A DNA stretch of 64,000 bases from Alcaligenes sp. SDU_A2 (GTDB lineage Bacteria; Pseudomonadota; Gammaproteobacteria; Burkholderiales; Burkholderiaceae_B), in NCBI RefSeq assembly GCF_038237375.1, contig NZ_CP151273.1:2232001-2296000 (forward strand), written 5' to 3'. The position numbers and the translations under genes were made by a program. Below, in pieces: positions 55,823 through 64,000 of the stretch (positions are counted from its first letter, which is position 1; the number at the start of each line of letters is the position of its first letter). The notes below the pieces were generated by a model, which saw nothing but the letters and a program-made list of their open reading frames with translations, was not told the origin of the DNA and searched no databases.

Positions 55823-56485
55823 ATGTCCGCCCTGCTGTTTGACACCGAAACCACCGGCACCGCCCAGCCGCAAATCATCGAAGCCGCCTGGTTGCGTCTG
55901 AACAACCCGGTATTCCTGCTGGTCGAGCAAGAGTTCGAACAACGCTATCGCCCCGATGAAGCCATCACCCTGGGCGCGCTGGCCACGCACCACATTTACG
56001 ACGAAGAGCTGCAGGACTGCCCTGCGCACACCGATTTTGCCCTGCCTGCGGACACCCAGTACCTGATCGGCCATAACGTCGATTACGACTGGACGTGCGC
56101 AGGCCAACCCGCCGTCAAGCGCATCTGCACCCTGGCCCTGGCCCGCCACCTGCTGCCAGGCCTAGACAGCTACAGCCAGTCCGCGCTCATTTACCACATT
56201 GACCGCAAAAACGCCCGCGAACGGCTACGTCAGGCGCATTCGGCCCTGGCCGATGTACACAATTGTCTGTCCGTGCTGCATTTTTTGCTGGGCCACACCC
56301 AGAATATCCAGACGTGGGAACAGCTTTGGCAATTGTCGGAAAAAGCCCGCATCCCCACCGTGCTGCGCTTTGGCAAACATAAAGGCATGGCTATTGCGGA
56401 TGTACCGCAGGATTATAAAAACTGGCTGCTGCGCCAGCCCGATCTGGACCCGTATCTGATCAAGGCCTTGCAAGGCCAGGCCTGA
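55823..56485 (+). CDS. DnaQ-like 3'-5' exonuclease with C-terminal DUF3820 domain
   Basis: A 220-residue protein. The DEDDh exonuclease fold shows motif I FDTETTGT (Asp7, Glu9), motif II in LIGHNVDYDW, and motif III in RQAHSALADVHNC (His and Asp). The last 50 residues (VLRFGKHKGMAIADVPQDYKNWLLRQPDLD) form a DUF3820-type module found on several DNA-related nucleases. Length and lack of a clamp motif argue against it being the polymerase III epsilon subunit; a repair or RNA-processing nuclease is more likely. Confidence 0.88.
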   Translation: MSALLFDTETTGTAQPQIIEAAWLRLNNPVFLLVEQEFEQRYRPDEAITLGALATHHIYDEELQDCPAHTDFALPADTQYLIGHNVDYDWTCAGQPAVKRICTLALARHLLPGLDSYSQSALIYHIDRKNARERLRQAHSALADVHNCLSVLHFLLGHTQNIQTWEQLWQLSEKARIPTVLRFGKHKGMAIADVPQDYKNWLLRQPDLDPYLIKALQGQA

Positions 56486-56505
56486 AGCCCTTGCCGGGCC
56501 AGCGC

Positions 56506-57363
56506 CTAAACCGGCGGCGCGCCTTGCCCGCGTTCGCGCCCCCGGTACACCGACAAGGCCAGGCCGGTGTGGCGTTTGAAGTATCGGCACAGATACGATG
56601 CATCCTCGAAGCACAAGGCATCGGCAATCTGGCCGATCTGCAATTCGCTGTATGCCAAGAGCGACTTGATCTCCAACACGACCTGCCGGTCAATCAGCCC
56701 CTTGGGCGTGTCATCGAAAAGACGGCGGGTCAATTGCGACAGGTAGAACGGGCTGATCGTTAAGGCCGCCGCATAAAAGGCGACATCTCGCCGTTGGCGA
56801 CAATGGCGGCCAACCAACTCCCAAAACCGTAGACCAAGACGTTCGCCACGACTGGGCTCTGGCGCGTCTTCGGCCATCGCCGGGATCGTTGCGGCCATAT
56901 GCAGGAAAAAGTTTTGCAGCAGATTACGCAACATAATGTCCCGAAAAGCGCTGCCGGTCTCTACCAGGCTTTGTAATTGCGCCAGCCAAGCTCTTAGCAA
57001 CACACGCTCCGACGCGCACGGCGAGGCATACGGATGGTGATGCAGATGCACAAACAGGGAACTGGGCAAGGGATAAGCCACTTCTGCCGCCCGGCTCTCG
57101 GGCATCAGCACAAGCGTAGCCTGAAAGCCGCGTGATCGGCGGCGCAGTACGGCAACCGTATCCCTGGCCAAGACAAGTACGTCATGGCGGCGCAGCGCTT
57201 TGTCCTTGAAGTTGACCGTGAACCGGGCACAGCCCCGCGTGCAGATCAATAAAACCATATACGCCCGGCCAAAGTGCAGCGGCACGCCCTGGCCAGTCGC
57301 CAGTGTGCTGGACTCGATGTGCATCGAATCGTCTTGATCGCTCAATTGCGGGATACGGTGCAT
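56506..57363 (-). CDS. AraC/XylS family transcriptional regulator
   Basis: From ATG 57361-57363 the protein has 285 residues; starts at 57372 and GTG 57387 are also possible, and the ribosome site AGGA is ambiguous. The N-terminal half looks like a cupin effector domain (FGRAYMVLLICTRGCARF). The C-terminal double helix-turn-helix is clear: YLSQLTRRLFDDTPKGLI and LQIGQIADALCFEDASYLCRYFKRHTG (core EDASYLCRYFKRHTG), the AraC signature. Divergent from the GNAT gene, which may be a target. Ligand unknown. Confidence 0.88.
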   Translation of the reverse strand: MHRIPQLSDQDDSMHIESSTLATGQGVPLHFGRAYMVLLICTRGCARFTVNFKDKALRRHDVLVLARDTVAVLRRRSRGFQATLVLMPESRAAEVAYPLPSSLFVHLHHHPYASPCASERVLLRAWLAQLQSLVETGSAFRDIMLRNLLQNFFLHMAATIPAMAEDAPEPSRGERLGLRFWELVGRHCRQRRDVAFYAAALTISPFYLSQLTRRLFDDTPKGLIDRQVVLEIKSLLAYSELQIGQIADALCFEDASYLCRYFKRHTGLALSVYRGRERGQGAPPV

Positions 57364-57520
57364 AGACAGCATCGTCCTGGAACACACAAACAGCAGGCAA
57401 GGTACAAGGACAAGGGCTACTTGTCAAAAGTACCGAAGATACGCAGGAATGGCCATTCTGGCTACTGGCAAAGCCCGGTATTGTGCTTACTTTTTCACTG
57501 ACCGCCGGAAACCACGAACC

Positions 57521-58099
57521 ATGAAACTGGAAACACCACGCCTGATACTGCGCCCCTGGGTACCCGAGGACGCCCCCGACTTATTCGAGTTTGCCAAAGA
57601 CGAACGGGTCGGGCCTATTGCCGGCTGGCCCGCGCACAGCAGCGTCGAGCAAAGCGCCGAAATCATACGCACCGTCTTCAACCACCCGCAGGTGTATGCG
57701 CTTGAACTGAAAGAAAATCGGCGCGCCATTGGCTGCGTAGGCCTGCTGGTGGGCGAGAACAGCAATATCAGCATCAGCGAACAGGAAGGCGAGGTCGCCT
57801 ATTGGATAGGCGTGCCCTACTGGGGGCAGGGGCTGATTCCGGAAGCTGTGCGCGAATTGATGCGCCACGCTTTCGACACGCTGGAACTGCAGGCACTATG
57901 GTGTTCATACTTTGCCGATAATGCCCAGTCCCACAGCGCCCAGGCCAAATGCGGCTTCCGTTATCAGCGTACCGAAAAAGACAAATACAACGAGTTTCTG
58001 GACGACTATCGCACCCAGCACATCAGCCGCATCACTGGCCAAGAATGGCGCGCAGACGCTGCTGCGCCCGCGCCCCGGCCTGCTCCCGACCTTACTTGA
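57521..58099 (+). CDS. GNAT family N-acetyltransferase (RimJ/RimL-like)
   Basis: A 192-residue acetyltransferase starting MKLETPRLILRPWVPEDAPDL, the usual beginning of the RimJ/RimL branch (Acetyltransf_3). The acetyl-CoA binding motif A region is YWIGVPYWGQGLIPEAVRELM (core WGQGLIPEA), followed by ADNAQSHSAQAKCGF. Targets range from ribosomal proteins to small molecules, so none is proposed. Its last 8 bp overlap the convergent LivK-like gene. Confidence 0.88.
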   Translation: MKLETPRLILRPWVPEDAPDLFEFAKDERVGPIAGWPAHSSVEQSAEIIRTVFNHPQVYALELKENRRAIGCVGLLVGENSNISISEQEGEVAYWIGVPYWGQGLIPEAVRELMRHAFDTLELQALWCSYFADNAQSHSAQAKCGFRYQRTEKDKYNEFLDDYRTQHISRITGQEWRADAAAPAPRPAPDLT

Positions 58100-59240
58100 T
58101 CAGACGCCACTGACCATCGCGCACCGTGATCAGTTCCCGTCCCCGTTCGTCAAAGCCGCTGTGATCGTTAGGCGACATATTGTAGACGCCCTGGGTCGCC
58201 ACCAATTCGCGGGTCTGCTCCAACGCATCGCGCAAGGCGGCCCGAAACTGCGGTGTGCCCGGCTTGGCCTTGGCTGCCGCCAGTGGAATCGCCTTTTCCA
58301 GCAACAAGCCGGCATCATAGACGTTGGCACCGAAGGTCGCCGGAGCCGTGCCGTATCGGGCGGTATAACGCTGGATATAATCTTGGGCGATGGGTTTGGA
58401 AGGATTGCTGTCGGCGATTTCGGGCAACACCAGCATCAGGCTGGCAGCCAGCACCGTGCCTTCTACCTGCTCGCCCCCCAACTGCAGGAAGGCAGGCAAT
58501 GCAGCACCGTGGGTCTGGTAGATCTGCCCCTTGTAGCCTTGCTTGACCAACGTGACCTGCGGCAACACGGCGGCCGCGCCCGTTCCGGCCACCAGCACCG
58601 CATCAGGCTTGGCGGCATAGACTTTCAGAGCCTGGCCGGTTACGGAGGTATCCGAGCGTACATAGCGCTCGGTCGCCACGATCTGGATATTGTTCTTGGC
58701 CGTCAGGTCTTTGAAGACATTCAGCCAGCTCTCGCCGTAGGCGTCGTTGAATCCCAAAAAGGCGGCGGTCTTTACACCGTTCGCCACCATATGCTGAACC
58801 AATGCCGCCGCAATGATGTCGTCGTTCTGCGTGGTCTTGAACACCCATTTCTTTTCCGGCGACATGGGCAGCACAACCGCGGCGGCTCCGACCGGAGCCA
58901 GCACCGGTGTCCCCGAATCGGCGGCAAACTGGATAATACCCATTGCATTGGGCGAGCCGGTCGGTCCGATCAAGGCGTCGATCTTGTCCTCGGAAATCAT
59001 TTTCTTGAACAAGGTCACGGTTTGATTGGGATCGCTGGCATCGTCCATGGAAATGTATTCCACGCTCAGTTCGCCCACTTTGGCAGGCAGCAGCGGCACC
59101 GTATTGCGTTGGGGCAATCCCACCACTGCCGTAGGGCCGGTCGCCGAAGCGATCACCCCGATTTTGACCTGAGAATGAGCCGGTGCCACCACGGCGGCCA
59201 GCAAGACGGATGCGGCAAGTACAGTTCGAGTGAGCGTCAT
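58092..59240 (-). CDS. Orphan LivK-like periplasmic binding protein
   Basis: A 382-residue substrate-binding protein of the branched-chain amino-acid ABC transporter type. A signal peptide ends at about AHSQ (residue 24); the mature protein starts VKIGVIASATGPTAVVG. The two-lobed fold is supported by DDASDPNQTVTLFKKM, GPTGSPNAMGIIQFA and FLGFNDAYGESWLNVFKDL. No permease or ATPase genes are adjacent, so it would rely on a system elsewhere, such as livHMGF, or serve another role such as aromatic acid sensing. It is divergent from the DUF533 gene. Confidence 0.88.
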   Translation of the reverse strand: MTLTRTVLAASVLLAAVVAPAHSQVKIGVIASATGPTAVVGLPQRNTVPLLPAKVGELSVEYISMDDASDPNQTVTLFKKMISEDKIDALIGPTGSPNAMGIIQFAADSGTPVLAPVGAAAVVLPMSPEKKWVFKTTQNDDIIAAALVQHMVANGVKTAAFLGFNDAYGESWLNVFKDLTAKNNIQIVATERYVRSDTSVTGQALKVYAAKPDAVLVAGTGAAAVLPQVTLVKQGYKGQIYQTHGAALPAFLQLGGEQVEGTVLAASLMLVLPEIADSNPSKPIAQDYIQRYTARYGTAPATFGANVYDAGLLLEKAIPLAAAKAKPGTPQFRAALRDALEQTRELVATQGVYNMSPNDHSGFDERGRELITVRDGQWRLIK

Positions 59241-59450
59241 GTTTTTTTGAGGCCGGCCAGGCGGCCCTTCCCCCTAAGAATCGGCGCAAGCGCCTCTGGA
59301 AACAGATCAGCCGATAAGATACCAAATTCGCCCCTGCCCCGGGGAGCAGCCGGCAAAAGGATTACCTGGGTCCAATTACAATTACAGTCGGGTTTCGACG
59401 TAAAAGTAGTTTATAACTGGGCTACTGTTTATTACCTCAAGAGGCATTCC

Positions 59451-60158
59451 ATGTCATTACAGCAATTGCTGCAACAGATCCTGCAAAGCAGCCAAGGGGC
59501 TGCAACACCCGGCCAACAAAACAAGAACGGCCTGGGCAAAAAGCTGGCCGACCAGGCTGGTGGCTTTGGCGGCGGTGCCGTGGTCGGCGGCGTGCTGGGG
59601 ATGCTGCTGGGCAACAAGAAGTTTCGCAAAATGGGCGGCTCTATGGCCGGTTATGGCGGCGCAGCCGCACTGGGCGCATTAGCCATGAAGGTCTACCAGA
59701 ACTGGCAGGAACAGAATGCAGGACAGACCCAGGCACCGACCCCTGTGCAAGCAGTGCCCGTCGCCCCTTTGCCCGTGCCGACAGCCACCAGCAGCCAGGC
59801 CGATGCTCACGCCCTGGTCATTCTGGCCGCACTGGTGGCCGCCTCCAAGGCAGACGGCCATATCGGCGATGCCGAGCGCCAACTGATCGACGGGGAAATC
59901 GCCAAACTGGCCGCCCCCGAGCAAGCACGCAACTGGCTGTCCCAGGAAATGCTCAAGCCCGTTGACCCCCAGGCCGTGGCCAGCTTGGCCCAGACCCCTG
60001 AAATGGCAGCCGAGATTTACCTTGCCAGCCTGGTGGCCATCGACGAGCAAAGCTATATGGAACGTGCCTACCTGGACGAGCTGGCACGCCGCATGTCTCT
60101 GCCCGACTCCTTGCGCACCAGCCTGGAAAACCAGTTTCAAAACGCAACGCAAACGTAA
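59451..60158 (+). CDS. DUF533 family protein (TerB-like fold)
   Basis: The ATG at 59451 has a good ribosome site (AAGAGG); a much longer upstream-open frame is chance. The 235-residue protein starts with a Gln-rich helix, then a Gly-rich hydrophobic segment (GGFGGGAVVGGVLGMLLGNKKFRKMGG, core GGGAVVGGVLGMLLG), a Gln/Pro linker, and a helical TerB-like domain (ALVILAALVAASKADGHIGDAERQLI) as in DUF533. E. coli YebE is the closest known kind. Function unknown; an inner-membrane location is likely. Confidence 0.87.
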   Translation: MSLQQLLQQILQSSQGAATPGQQNKNGLGKKLADQAGGFGGGAVVGGVLGMLLGNKKFRKMGGSMAGYGGAAALGALAMKVYQNWQEQNAGQTQAPTPVQAVPVAPLPVPTATSSQADAHALVILAALVAASKADGHIGDAERQLIDGEIAKLAAPEQARNWLSQEMLKPVDPQAVASLAQTPEMAAEIYLASLVAIDEQSYMERAYLDELARRMSLPDSLRTSLENQFQNATQT

Positions 60159-60268
60159 GGCTTGGTGAAGAAGGCTTGTCAGGGCAAACCACGCCGCCCA
60201 CAATGCAAACCTGCGTTTACCCGGGTGAACGCTTCACCCGTCCTGATGACATACATAGGAATATGCCC

Positions 60269-61087
60269 ATGAAGAAAACCCTGACCTTGGCAGCCGGCAT
60301 AGTGGCTTTGTTGAGTCTGGTCGCCTGCACGGCCCCTCCAACGGCATCCGACACCCCTGCTTCAGAACGTCAAATGGACAAAGAAATTTCGCTCAAGGCT
60401 TATCACTGGGCATTGTTCGCGGCCGCCGGCAAAGACGGCCAGCCCCAACCAGCCACTGCCGGTATGGGCGGCAAGCCCCTGACCCTGAACTTCACCGACC
60501 GGCAAGTGTCGGTGGACGGGCTGTGTAATCTGCTCAGCGGCGGCTATACATTAAGCGGCTCGAAAATCAGCATCACCCATCCGGTCAGCACCATGAAAGC
60601 CTGCGCAGACGCAAATCTGATGCGCAACGAGCACGAAGTGGGCAAGTTGCTGCCGACGGCCACCAACTGGTCGATGGCCAAGGCCGATTCTGCACCCAAC
60701 GACCCGGCTCCCGTCCTGACCCTGACGTTCAAAGACGGCAGCAAGTGGCGACTGAAAGGCGAACCTACCGCCACCACCCGCTACGGCAGCGAGCCCGAGC
60801 GCGTGTTTCTGGAAGTGGCGGCACAGCGCGAGGCCTGCTCGCATCCGCTGATGCCCAATTATCAGTGCCTGAAAGTGCGCGAAATCCAATACGGCGACAA
60901 TGGCGTGCAGACACAGACCGGACCGTGGATACATTACTACGGCAACATCGAGGGTTATACCCATCGGCCCGGCATCCGCAATGTGTTGCGCATCAATCGC
61001 TACACGCTGAAAAATGTACCGGCCGATGCGTCCAAATACGCCGATGTGCTGGATATGGTGGTCAGTTCCGAAACCGTCCGCCCTTAA
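60269..61087 (+). CDS. META/HslJ-type lipoprotein with DUF4377 domain
   Basis: The ATG at 60269 has AGGA 8 bp upstream and gives 272 residues. A lipoprotein signal peptide ends at LLSLVAC (Cys near 20). A META/HslJ-like domain (about 45-160; LTLNFTDRQVSVDGLCNLLSGGY, core CNLLSGGY) is followed by a DUF4377-like domain (about 180-255; FLEVAAQREAC, MPNYQCLKVREI). Such domains occur in envelope-stress and heat-shock lipoproteins. Likely anchored in the outer membrane; activity unknown. Confidence 0.83.
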   Translation: MKKTLTLAAGIVALLSLVACTAPPTASDTPASERQMDKEISLKAYHWALFAAAGKDGQPQPATAGMGGKPLTLNFTDRQVSVDGLCNLLSGGYTLSGSKISITHPVSTMKACADANLMRNEHEVGKLLPTATNWSMAKADSAPNDPAPVLTLTFKDGSKWRLKGEPTATTRYGSEPERVFLEVAAQREACSHPLMPNYQCLKVREIQYGDNGVQTQTGPWIHYYGNIEGYTHRPGIRNVLRINRYTLKNVPADASKYADVLDMVVSSETVRP

Positions 61088-61210
61088 ATCTCCTCGCTGC
61101 TTGAGGTCTCGGCTACAGCCATATCGTAACCAGACAGAACAAGCCCAAGAGAAAACGCTGCGATAGCCATAAACGGTTACGCAATGCCGGTTTCTGACAC
61201 AGCAGCCAAC

Positions 61211-61251
61211 GCTAACGTCCATTTAGTATGAAATTTACCCCGGACGTTAGC
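61211..61251. promoter_or_regulatory. Perfect 10-bp inverted repeat, candidate operator or leader hairpin
   Basis: GCTAACGTCC (61211-61220) and GGACGTTAGC (61242-61251) are perfect inverse copies around a 21-bp A+T-rich centre (ATTTAGTATGAAATTT). It lies between the META lipoprotein gene and the tandem paralogues. Confidence 0.45.
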
Positions 61252-61279
61252 ATTCACCTCCCCGTGCGTCCGGCTTCAG

Positions 61280-61307
61280 GTCCCCCTTGATTCGGGGGAC
61301 TTTTTTT
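61280..61307 (+). terminator. Strong rho-independent terminator
   Basis: GTCCCCC-TTGATTC-GGGGGAC followed by seven T. It separates the META lipoprotein gene from the tandem paralogues. As it is only 32 bp before the next start codon, it could also act as an attenuator for that operon. Confidence 0.9.
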
Positions 61308-61338
61308 CGGCAGCCTGCTGCCCGAACCGGAGATAAGC

Positions 61339-62073
61339 ATGCGCTTGAGCCTCGCCCGCCTAAGCCGGACCCTAACCCTGAGCGGCCTGATCGCCCTGGC
61401 TGCAACACCGACGCAGGCCCAGGACTATATGGCCTCGTTCAGCAACGGCAATCTGTCGGCCGATATCGCCAACAATATCTTGCACCACGGATTGCTGAAC
61501 AGCAGACTGAACGCAAGCTCCGCGGGCGATGCCCCAGCCCCCGCCTACCCAACCCGTTACCAGTCCGACCCGGCCGTGACCAAACGAGTCAAGCAGCAGT
61601 TTGCCGATTTCGTACAATCCACCGGCGGGGACGGCGCAGGCATCCGCGCCGCGATGGAGCAACAGGATTTTTTTGGACGCTGGGGATCGCATGTCGCCGC
61701 ATACGGCTTGCAGCGCGGCGATGTCGCCGACGCCCTGACCGCCTATTGGGTGCTTAATTGGCAGATCGCCAACGATGTTCGTTCGGTGCAACGCGCCCAA
61801 GTCCAGGCAGCCCTGCAGCAAGTGCGGCGCAGCCTGGGCGGCCACGATGTCTTCGGCTCCCTGAACCAGGCCCAAAAGCAGGAGATGGCCGAGGTGCTGA
61901 TTCTGAACTTCATCGCCCAAAGCATTGCTTACGAAGATGCCATGCGCGCCAATGACAGCGCCTTGCAAGGCCGGCTGCAAGATGCCGCCGTGGCCCGCTT
62001 CCAGAACGAAATGCAGGTCAACCTGCGCACGCTGCAACTGGGCACGCAAGGATTCCAAGCCAAACAGCCCTGA
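61339..62073 (+). CDS. Exported helical protein, tandem paralogue 1
   Basis: A 244-residue protein with a signal peptide (cleavage near TQAQD, about residue 28). The remainder is mostly helical. The block GDVADALTAYWVLNW (about 128-142) and AQKQEMAEVLILNFIAQ (about 174) are shared with the next gene product, so the two arose by duplication. It probably belongs to a domain-of-unknown-function family; I cannot name it firmly. GGAGATAAGC gives a good ribosome site. First gene of a three-gene run of exported proteins. Confidence 0.78.
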   Translation: MRLSLARLSRTLTLSGLIALAATPTQAQDYMASFSNGNLSADIANNILHHGLLNSRLNASSAGDAPAPAYPTRYQSDPAVTKRVKQQFADFVQSTGGDGAGIRAAMEQQDFFGRWGSHVAAYGLQRGDVADALTAYWVLNWQIANDVRSVQRAQVQAALQQVRRSLGGHDVFGSLNQAQKQEMAEVLILNFIAQSIAYEDAMRANDSALQGRLQDAAVARFQNEMQVNLRTLQLGTQGFQAKQP

Positions 62074-62090
62074 ACATGACGGAGATCGCC

Positions 62091-62804
62091 ATGAATCGCC
62101 TGACCACGCTATGCGGTGCCCTGTCCATCGTCGTCGCCTCCTTGGCCCATGCCCAGGACTATTCTTTTCAAGGCTTTGCCACGGCCGATGCCATGAACCA
62201 GATGCACGCCGCCGTGCGCGACAGCATGTTGGAGCCGGCAGCCCCTGGGCCACAGGCCCGTGCGACCAAACCCGGCACCACCGGCAGCTATCAATCAAAC
62301 CGCGATATCTCGGCGCGGGTGCGTGCCCAATTCGTCCAGTTCGTGCGGCAGACCTCGGGCGAGCAAGCCGCCCGACAAATCGGTGCTGTTCTGGAGAAAG
62401 GCGACCCGGTTGCCAGCTGGGCCAGCATCGTACGCGAAAACGGTCTGCGTCCAGGAAATCTGGGTGATGCCCTGACTGCCTACTGGGTACTGAACTGGGT
62501 CATGGCCAACCAAAGCGACAACACACGCCAGCAGACCCAGGCGGTGCTCGCACAGACCCGCCGGGCGATTGCTACCACGCCCGCTCTGGCGCGTCTGGAC
62601 GATGCCGGGCGGCAGGAAATGGCCGAAGTCCTGATGCTGAATTTCCTGCTTCAGCACGCGGTCTATATCAATGCCATCCAGCGCGGCGATCAAGACCTGC
62701 AACGGCGCCTGGGCCAAGCCGCCGTCACACGCTTTCGCAAGGAAATGAACATTGATCTGCTCGGCCTGGAGCTGAGCAATGCCGGTTTTGTGGCCCGGCC
62801 ATGA
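62091..62804 (+). CDS. Exported helical protein, tandem paralogue 2
   Basis: The ATG at 62091 has GGAG 7 bp upstream and gives 237 residues. A signal peptide ends near AHAQD (about residue 22). It repeats the blocks of its neighbour: GNLGDALTAYWVLNWVMAN and GRQEMAEVLMLNFLLQHA. The N-terminal third has diverged. It lies 17 bp after paralogue 1 and overlaps the next frame by 4 bp, so the three are probably one operon. Function unknown; a periplasmic location is likely. Confidence 0.78.
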   Translation: MNRLTTLCGALSIVVASLAHAQDYSFQGFATADAMNQMHAAVRDSMLEPAAPGPQARATKPGTTGSYQSNRDISARVRAQFVQFVRQTSGEQAARQIGAVLEKGDPVASWASIVRENGLRPGNLGDALTAYWVLNWVMANQSDNTRQQTQAVLAQTRRAIATTPALARLDDAGRQEMAEVLMLNFLLQHAVYINAIQRGDQDLQRRLGQAAVTRFRKEMNIDLLGLELSNAGFVARP

Positions 62805-63436
62805 CGGCCGTCCCATCGACTAGGCCGTGCATGACCACATCAAAAGGCCCGAAAGACCGCCAGCCCTGCGTTCACCGATGCCATCAAGCACGCCTCCTGT
62901 CAGCAGCAACGCTTCTTGCCGCGCTGCTGCTTGCTTTACCGGCACAGACCCAGCCCCTGCCCGCCGAGCAATTTATCGCTGCAACACACTCGCTCGATAG
63001 CACCACACTGCACGCTCTGAGCGATACCGTCGATGCCGCCCCCCTTGCCCTGGCCCGCGAACTGCGCACCGGTCTTGGCGGCCACAAAGCATGGCAACGC
63101 TATGCCGCCGCCATGCTGGACAACGGGCAGGCCGAGGCACTGGGCAGGCAATGGGCCGCTTTATTCGTTGAGCCACGGATACTGGCCAAAGGGGAAGAAA
63201 AAGATGGCTCCTTCTGGTACCCCGTCGCCCGGGACGCCGGTTTTCTAACCGGCGGCATTGCCGCCGCACTGAACGATAGACAGCAGCAGCTACCCGCATT
63301 TGCGCTCGGCGCGCAGCGCCACGCACCTGCGGCGCAACAGAGCCTGTTTGAATGGTTGGCTCAGGCAGCCAAAGGGCTGCCCCGCCCGGCACGCACCGCC
63401 TTCAATCAGGCCATGCGCGCCGCCGCCGTGCTCTAA
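62801..63436 (+). CDS. Exported protein of unknown function, 211 aa
   Basis: The frame overlaps paralogue 2 by 4 bp (ATGA), suggesting coupled translation; ATG 62831 is an alternative start. A hydrophobic segment at about 32-50 (LLSAATLLAALLLALPAQTQ) looks like a signal peptide behind an unusually long basic N-region, which favours the later start. The mature part is Ala-rich and helical (LARELRTGLGGHKAWQRYAAAML). I recognise no family. Confidence 0.65.
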   Translation: MTAVPSTRPCMTTSKGPKDRQPCVHRCHQARLLSAATLLAALLLALPAQTQPLPAEQFIAATHSLDSTTLHALSDTVDAAPLALARELRTGLGGHKAWQRYAAAMLDNGQAEALGRQWAALFVEPRILAKGEEKDGSFWYPVARDAGFLTGGIAAALNDRQQQLPAFALGAQRHAPAAQQSLFEWLAQAAKGLPRPARTAFNQAMRAAAVL

Positions 63437-63472
63437 GACGCTCCCTGCCCGCCTTGGAGCACGCACGCGACC

Positions 63473-64000
63473 TTAGCCGCGCAAACGCTTGAGTTCTTCC
63501 AGCGCGATATCCACACGCACCTTGCCCAAGGCCACCAGCTTGTCGGCCAATACGGCAATTTCGTCGCCCAGCGCGCCGGCCATCATGGCGATATTCTGGG
63601 CGTGCAAGGACATATGGCCTTTCTGGATGCCGGTAGTGGCCAAGGCCTTCAAGGCCGAGAAATTCTGCGCCAGACCGACCGCTGCAATCACACGCGCCAA
63701 TTGCTGGGCGGACTGCACATTAAGAATTTGCAAGCAGGCGCGGGCTGTCGGGTGCAGCTTGGTCGCGCCCCCCACCAGGCCCACCGCCATCGGCACTTCG
63801 ATGCTGCCGGCCAGATGGCCTTCTGGCGTGACTTCCCAGCGGGTCAAGGAACCATAATGGCCGTTGCGGGCCGCATACGCGTGGGCACCGGCTTCCACAG
63901 CACGGGTGTCATTGCCAGTGGCCAACACCACCGCCGAGATACCGTTCATGATGCCTTTGTTGTGGGTGGCCGCCCGATACGGATCGGCATCGGCAAACTG
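63473..64000 (-). CDS. mvaA: Degradative (class II) hydroxymethylglutaryl-CoA reductase, C-terminal part
   Basis: The frame is open to the window edge, so the N terminus is missing. The visible part starts [19 protein letters not shown], characteristic of class II HMG-CoA reductase, followed by [18 protein letters not shown] and [27 protein letters not shown] (core [11 protein letters not shown]). The catalytic His lies in [12 protein letters not shown]. Class II enzymes mostly use NAD and oxidise mevalonate for carbon in non-isoprenoid-mevalonate bacteria. The direction of the reaction here is inferred from the family only. Confidence 0.92.
   Translation of the reverse strand, partial: QFADADPYRAATHNKGIMNGISAVVLATGNDTRAVEAGAHAYAARNGHYGSLTRWEVTPEGHLAGSIEVPMAVGLVGGATKLHPTARACLQILNVQSAQQLARVIAAVGLAQNFSALKALATTGIQKGHMSLHAQNIAMMAGALGDEIAVLADKLVALGKVRVDIALEELKRLRG

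Noticed and set aside
57912-59450. Long N-terminal extension of the DUF533 gene
   Set aside because: It runs antisense through the LivK-like gene; the ATG at 59451 has a good ribosome site and the conserved protein starts there.

Overview
The window looks like chromosome from a betaproteobacterium of the order Burkholderiales, most likely family Alcaligenaceae (Alcaligenes/Bordetella relatives). This rests on the gene neighbourhoods (coaBC-dut; sodB-xseA-exbBD-lpxK-kdsB-adk; murJ-rpsT; a DUF3579 gene beside argF) and on the protein flavour. It is an inference and was not checked against a database. Most of the window is G+C-rich housekeeping sequence. Two stretches differ clearly: an A+T-richer accessory segment (about 2.3-6.25 kb) and the surroundings of the kdp locus (about 35.6-46.5 kb), which contain two copies of a repeated element.

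Layout. 1-2.3 kb: end of coaBC, dut and rlmF. 2.3-6.25 kb: an array of unusual, low-G+C, same-strand genes. They are a two-helix membrane protein with an overlapping methyltransferase, a 58-residue Cys protein, a broken tyrosine recombinase and a zinc-finger-like protein. Sequences resembling integron attC recombination sites separate them, and no integron integrase is present. 6.3-11.2 kb: a complete livJHMGF branched-chain amino-acid ABC transporter operon (minus strand). 11.3-18.8 kb: putA, preceded by a striking array of four GGTTAACC boxes spaced 20-22 bp apart, then pqiABC. 18.8-26 kb: clpA, clpS, a cold-shock gene, a DUF192 protein, a PcaF-type thiolase, sodB and xseA. 26.4-34 kb: exbB, exbD, lpxK, a Trm112-like gene, kdsB, adk, an SDR, murJ, rpsT and a 2-hydroxyacid dehydrogenase. 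34-48 kb: a DUF3579 gene and argF, then a kdp potassium-uptake locus in the order F-small ORF-A-C-B-D-E, then argG on the opposite strand. 48-64 kb: small enzymes and regulators, metC with a divergent Lrp-type regulator, a MASE1-GGDEF diguanylate cyclase, a DnaQ-like exonuclease, an AraC regulator, an orphan LivK-like binding protein, envelope proteins including two tandem paralogues, and the end of a degradative-type HMG-CoA reductase.

Strongest new observations. (1) The 2.5-6.2 kb segment reads as a cluster of gene cassettes without an integrase. One site is very close to the classical 59-base element, and two other upstream sites share a nearly identical 17-bp end plus a covarying hairpin. 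(2) Two copies of a 0.53-0.73 kb non-coding element flank the kdp/amidotransferase segment. Each copy has GGTTCTTCGA-like terminal inverted repeats and its own flanking direct duplication (8 bp and 7 bp, both pure A/T). This points to a MITE-like mobile element, possibly derived from the ISL3 family. Copy 1 also carries a nested palindromic insert with perfect 30-bp inverted ends. (3) The putA control region has one GGTTAACC box inside a 17-bp promoter spacer, three more upstream in helical phase, and an exact GTTGCA site just downstream.
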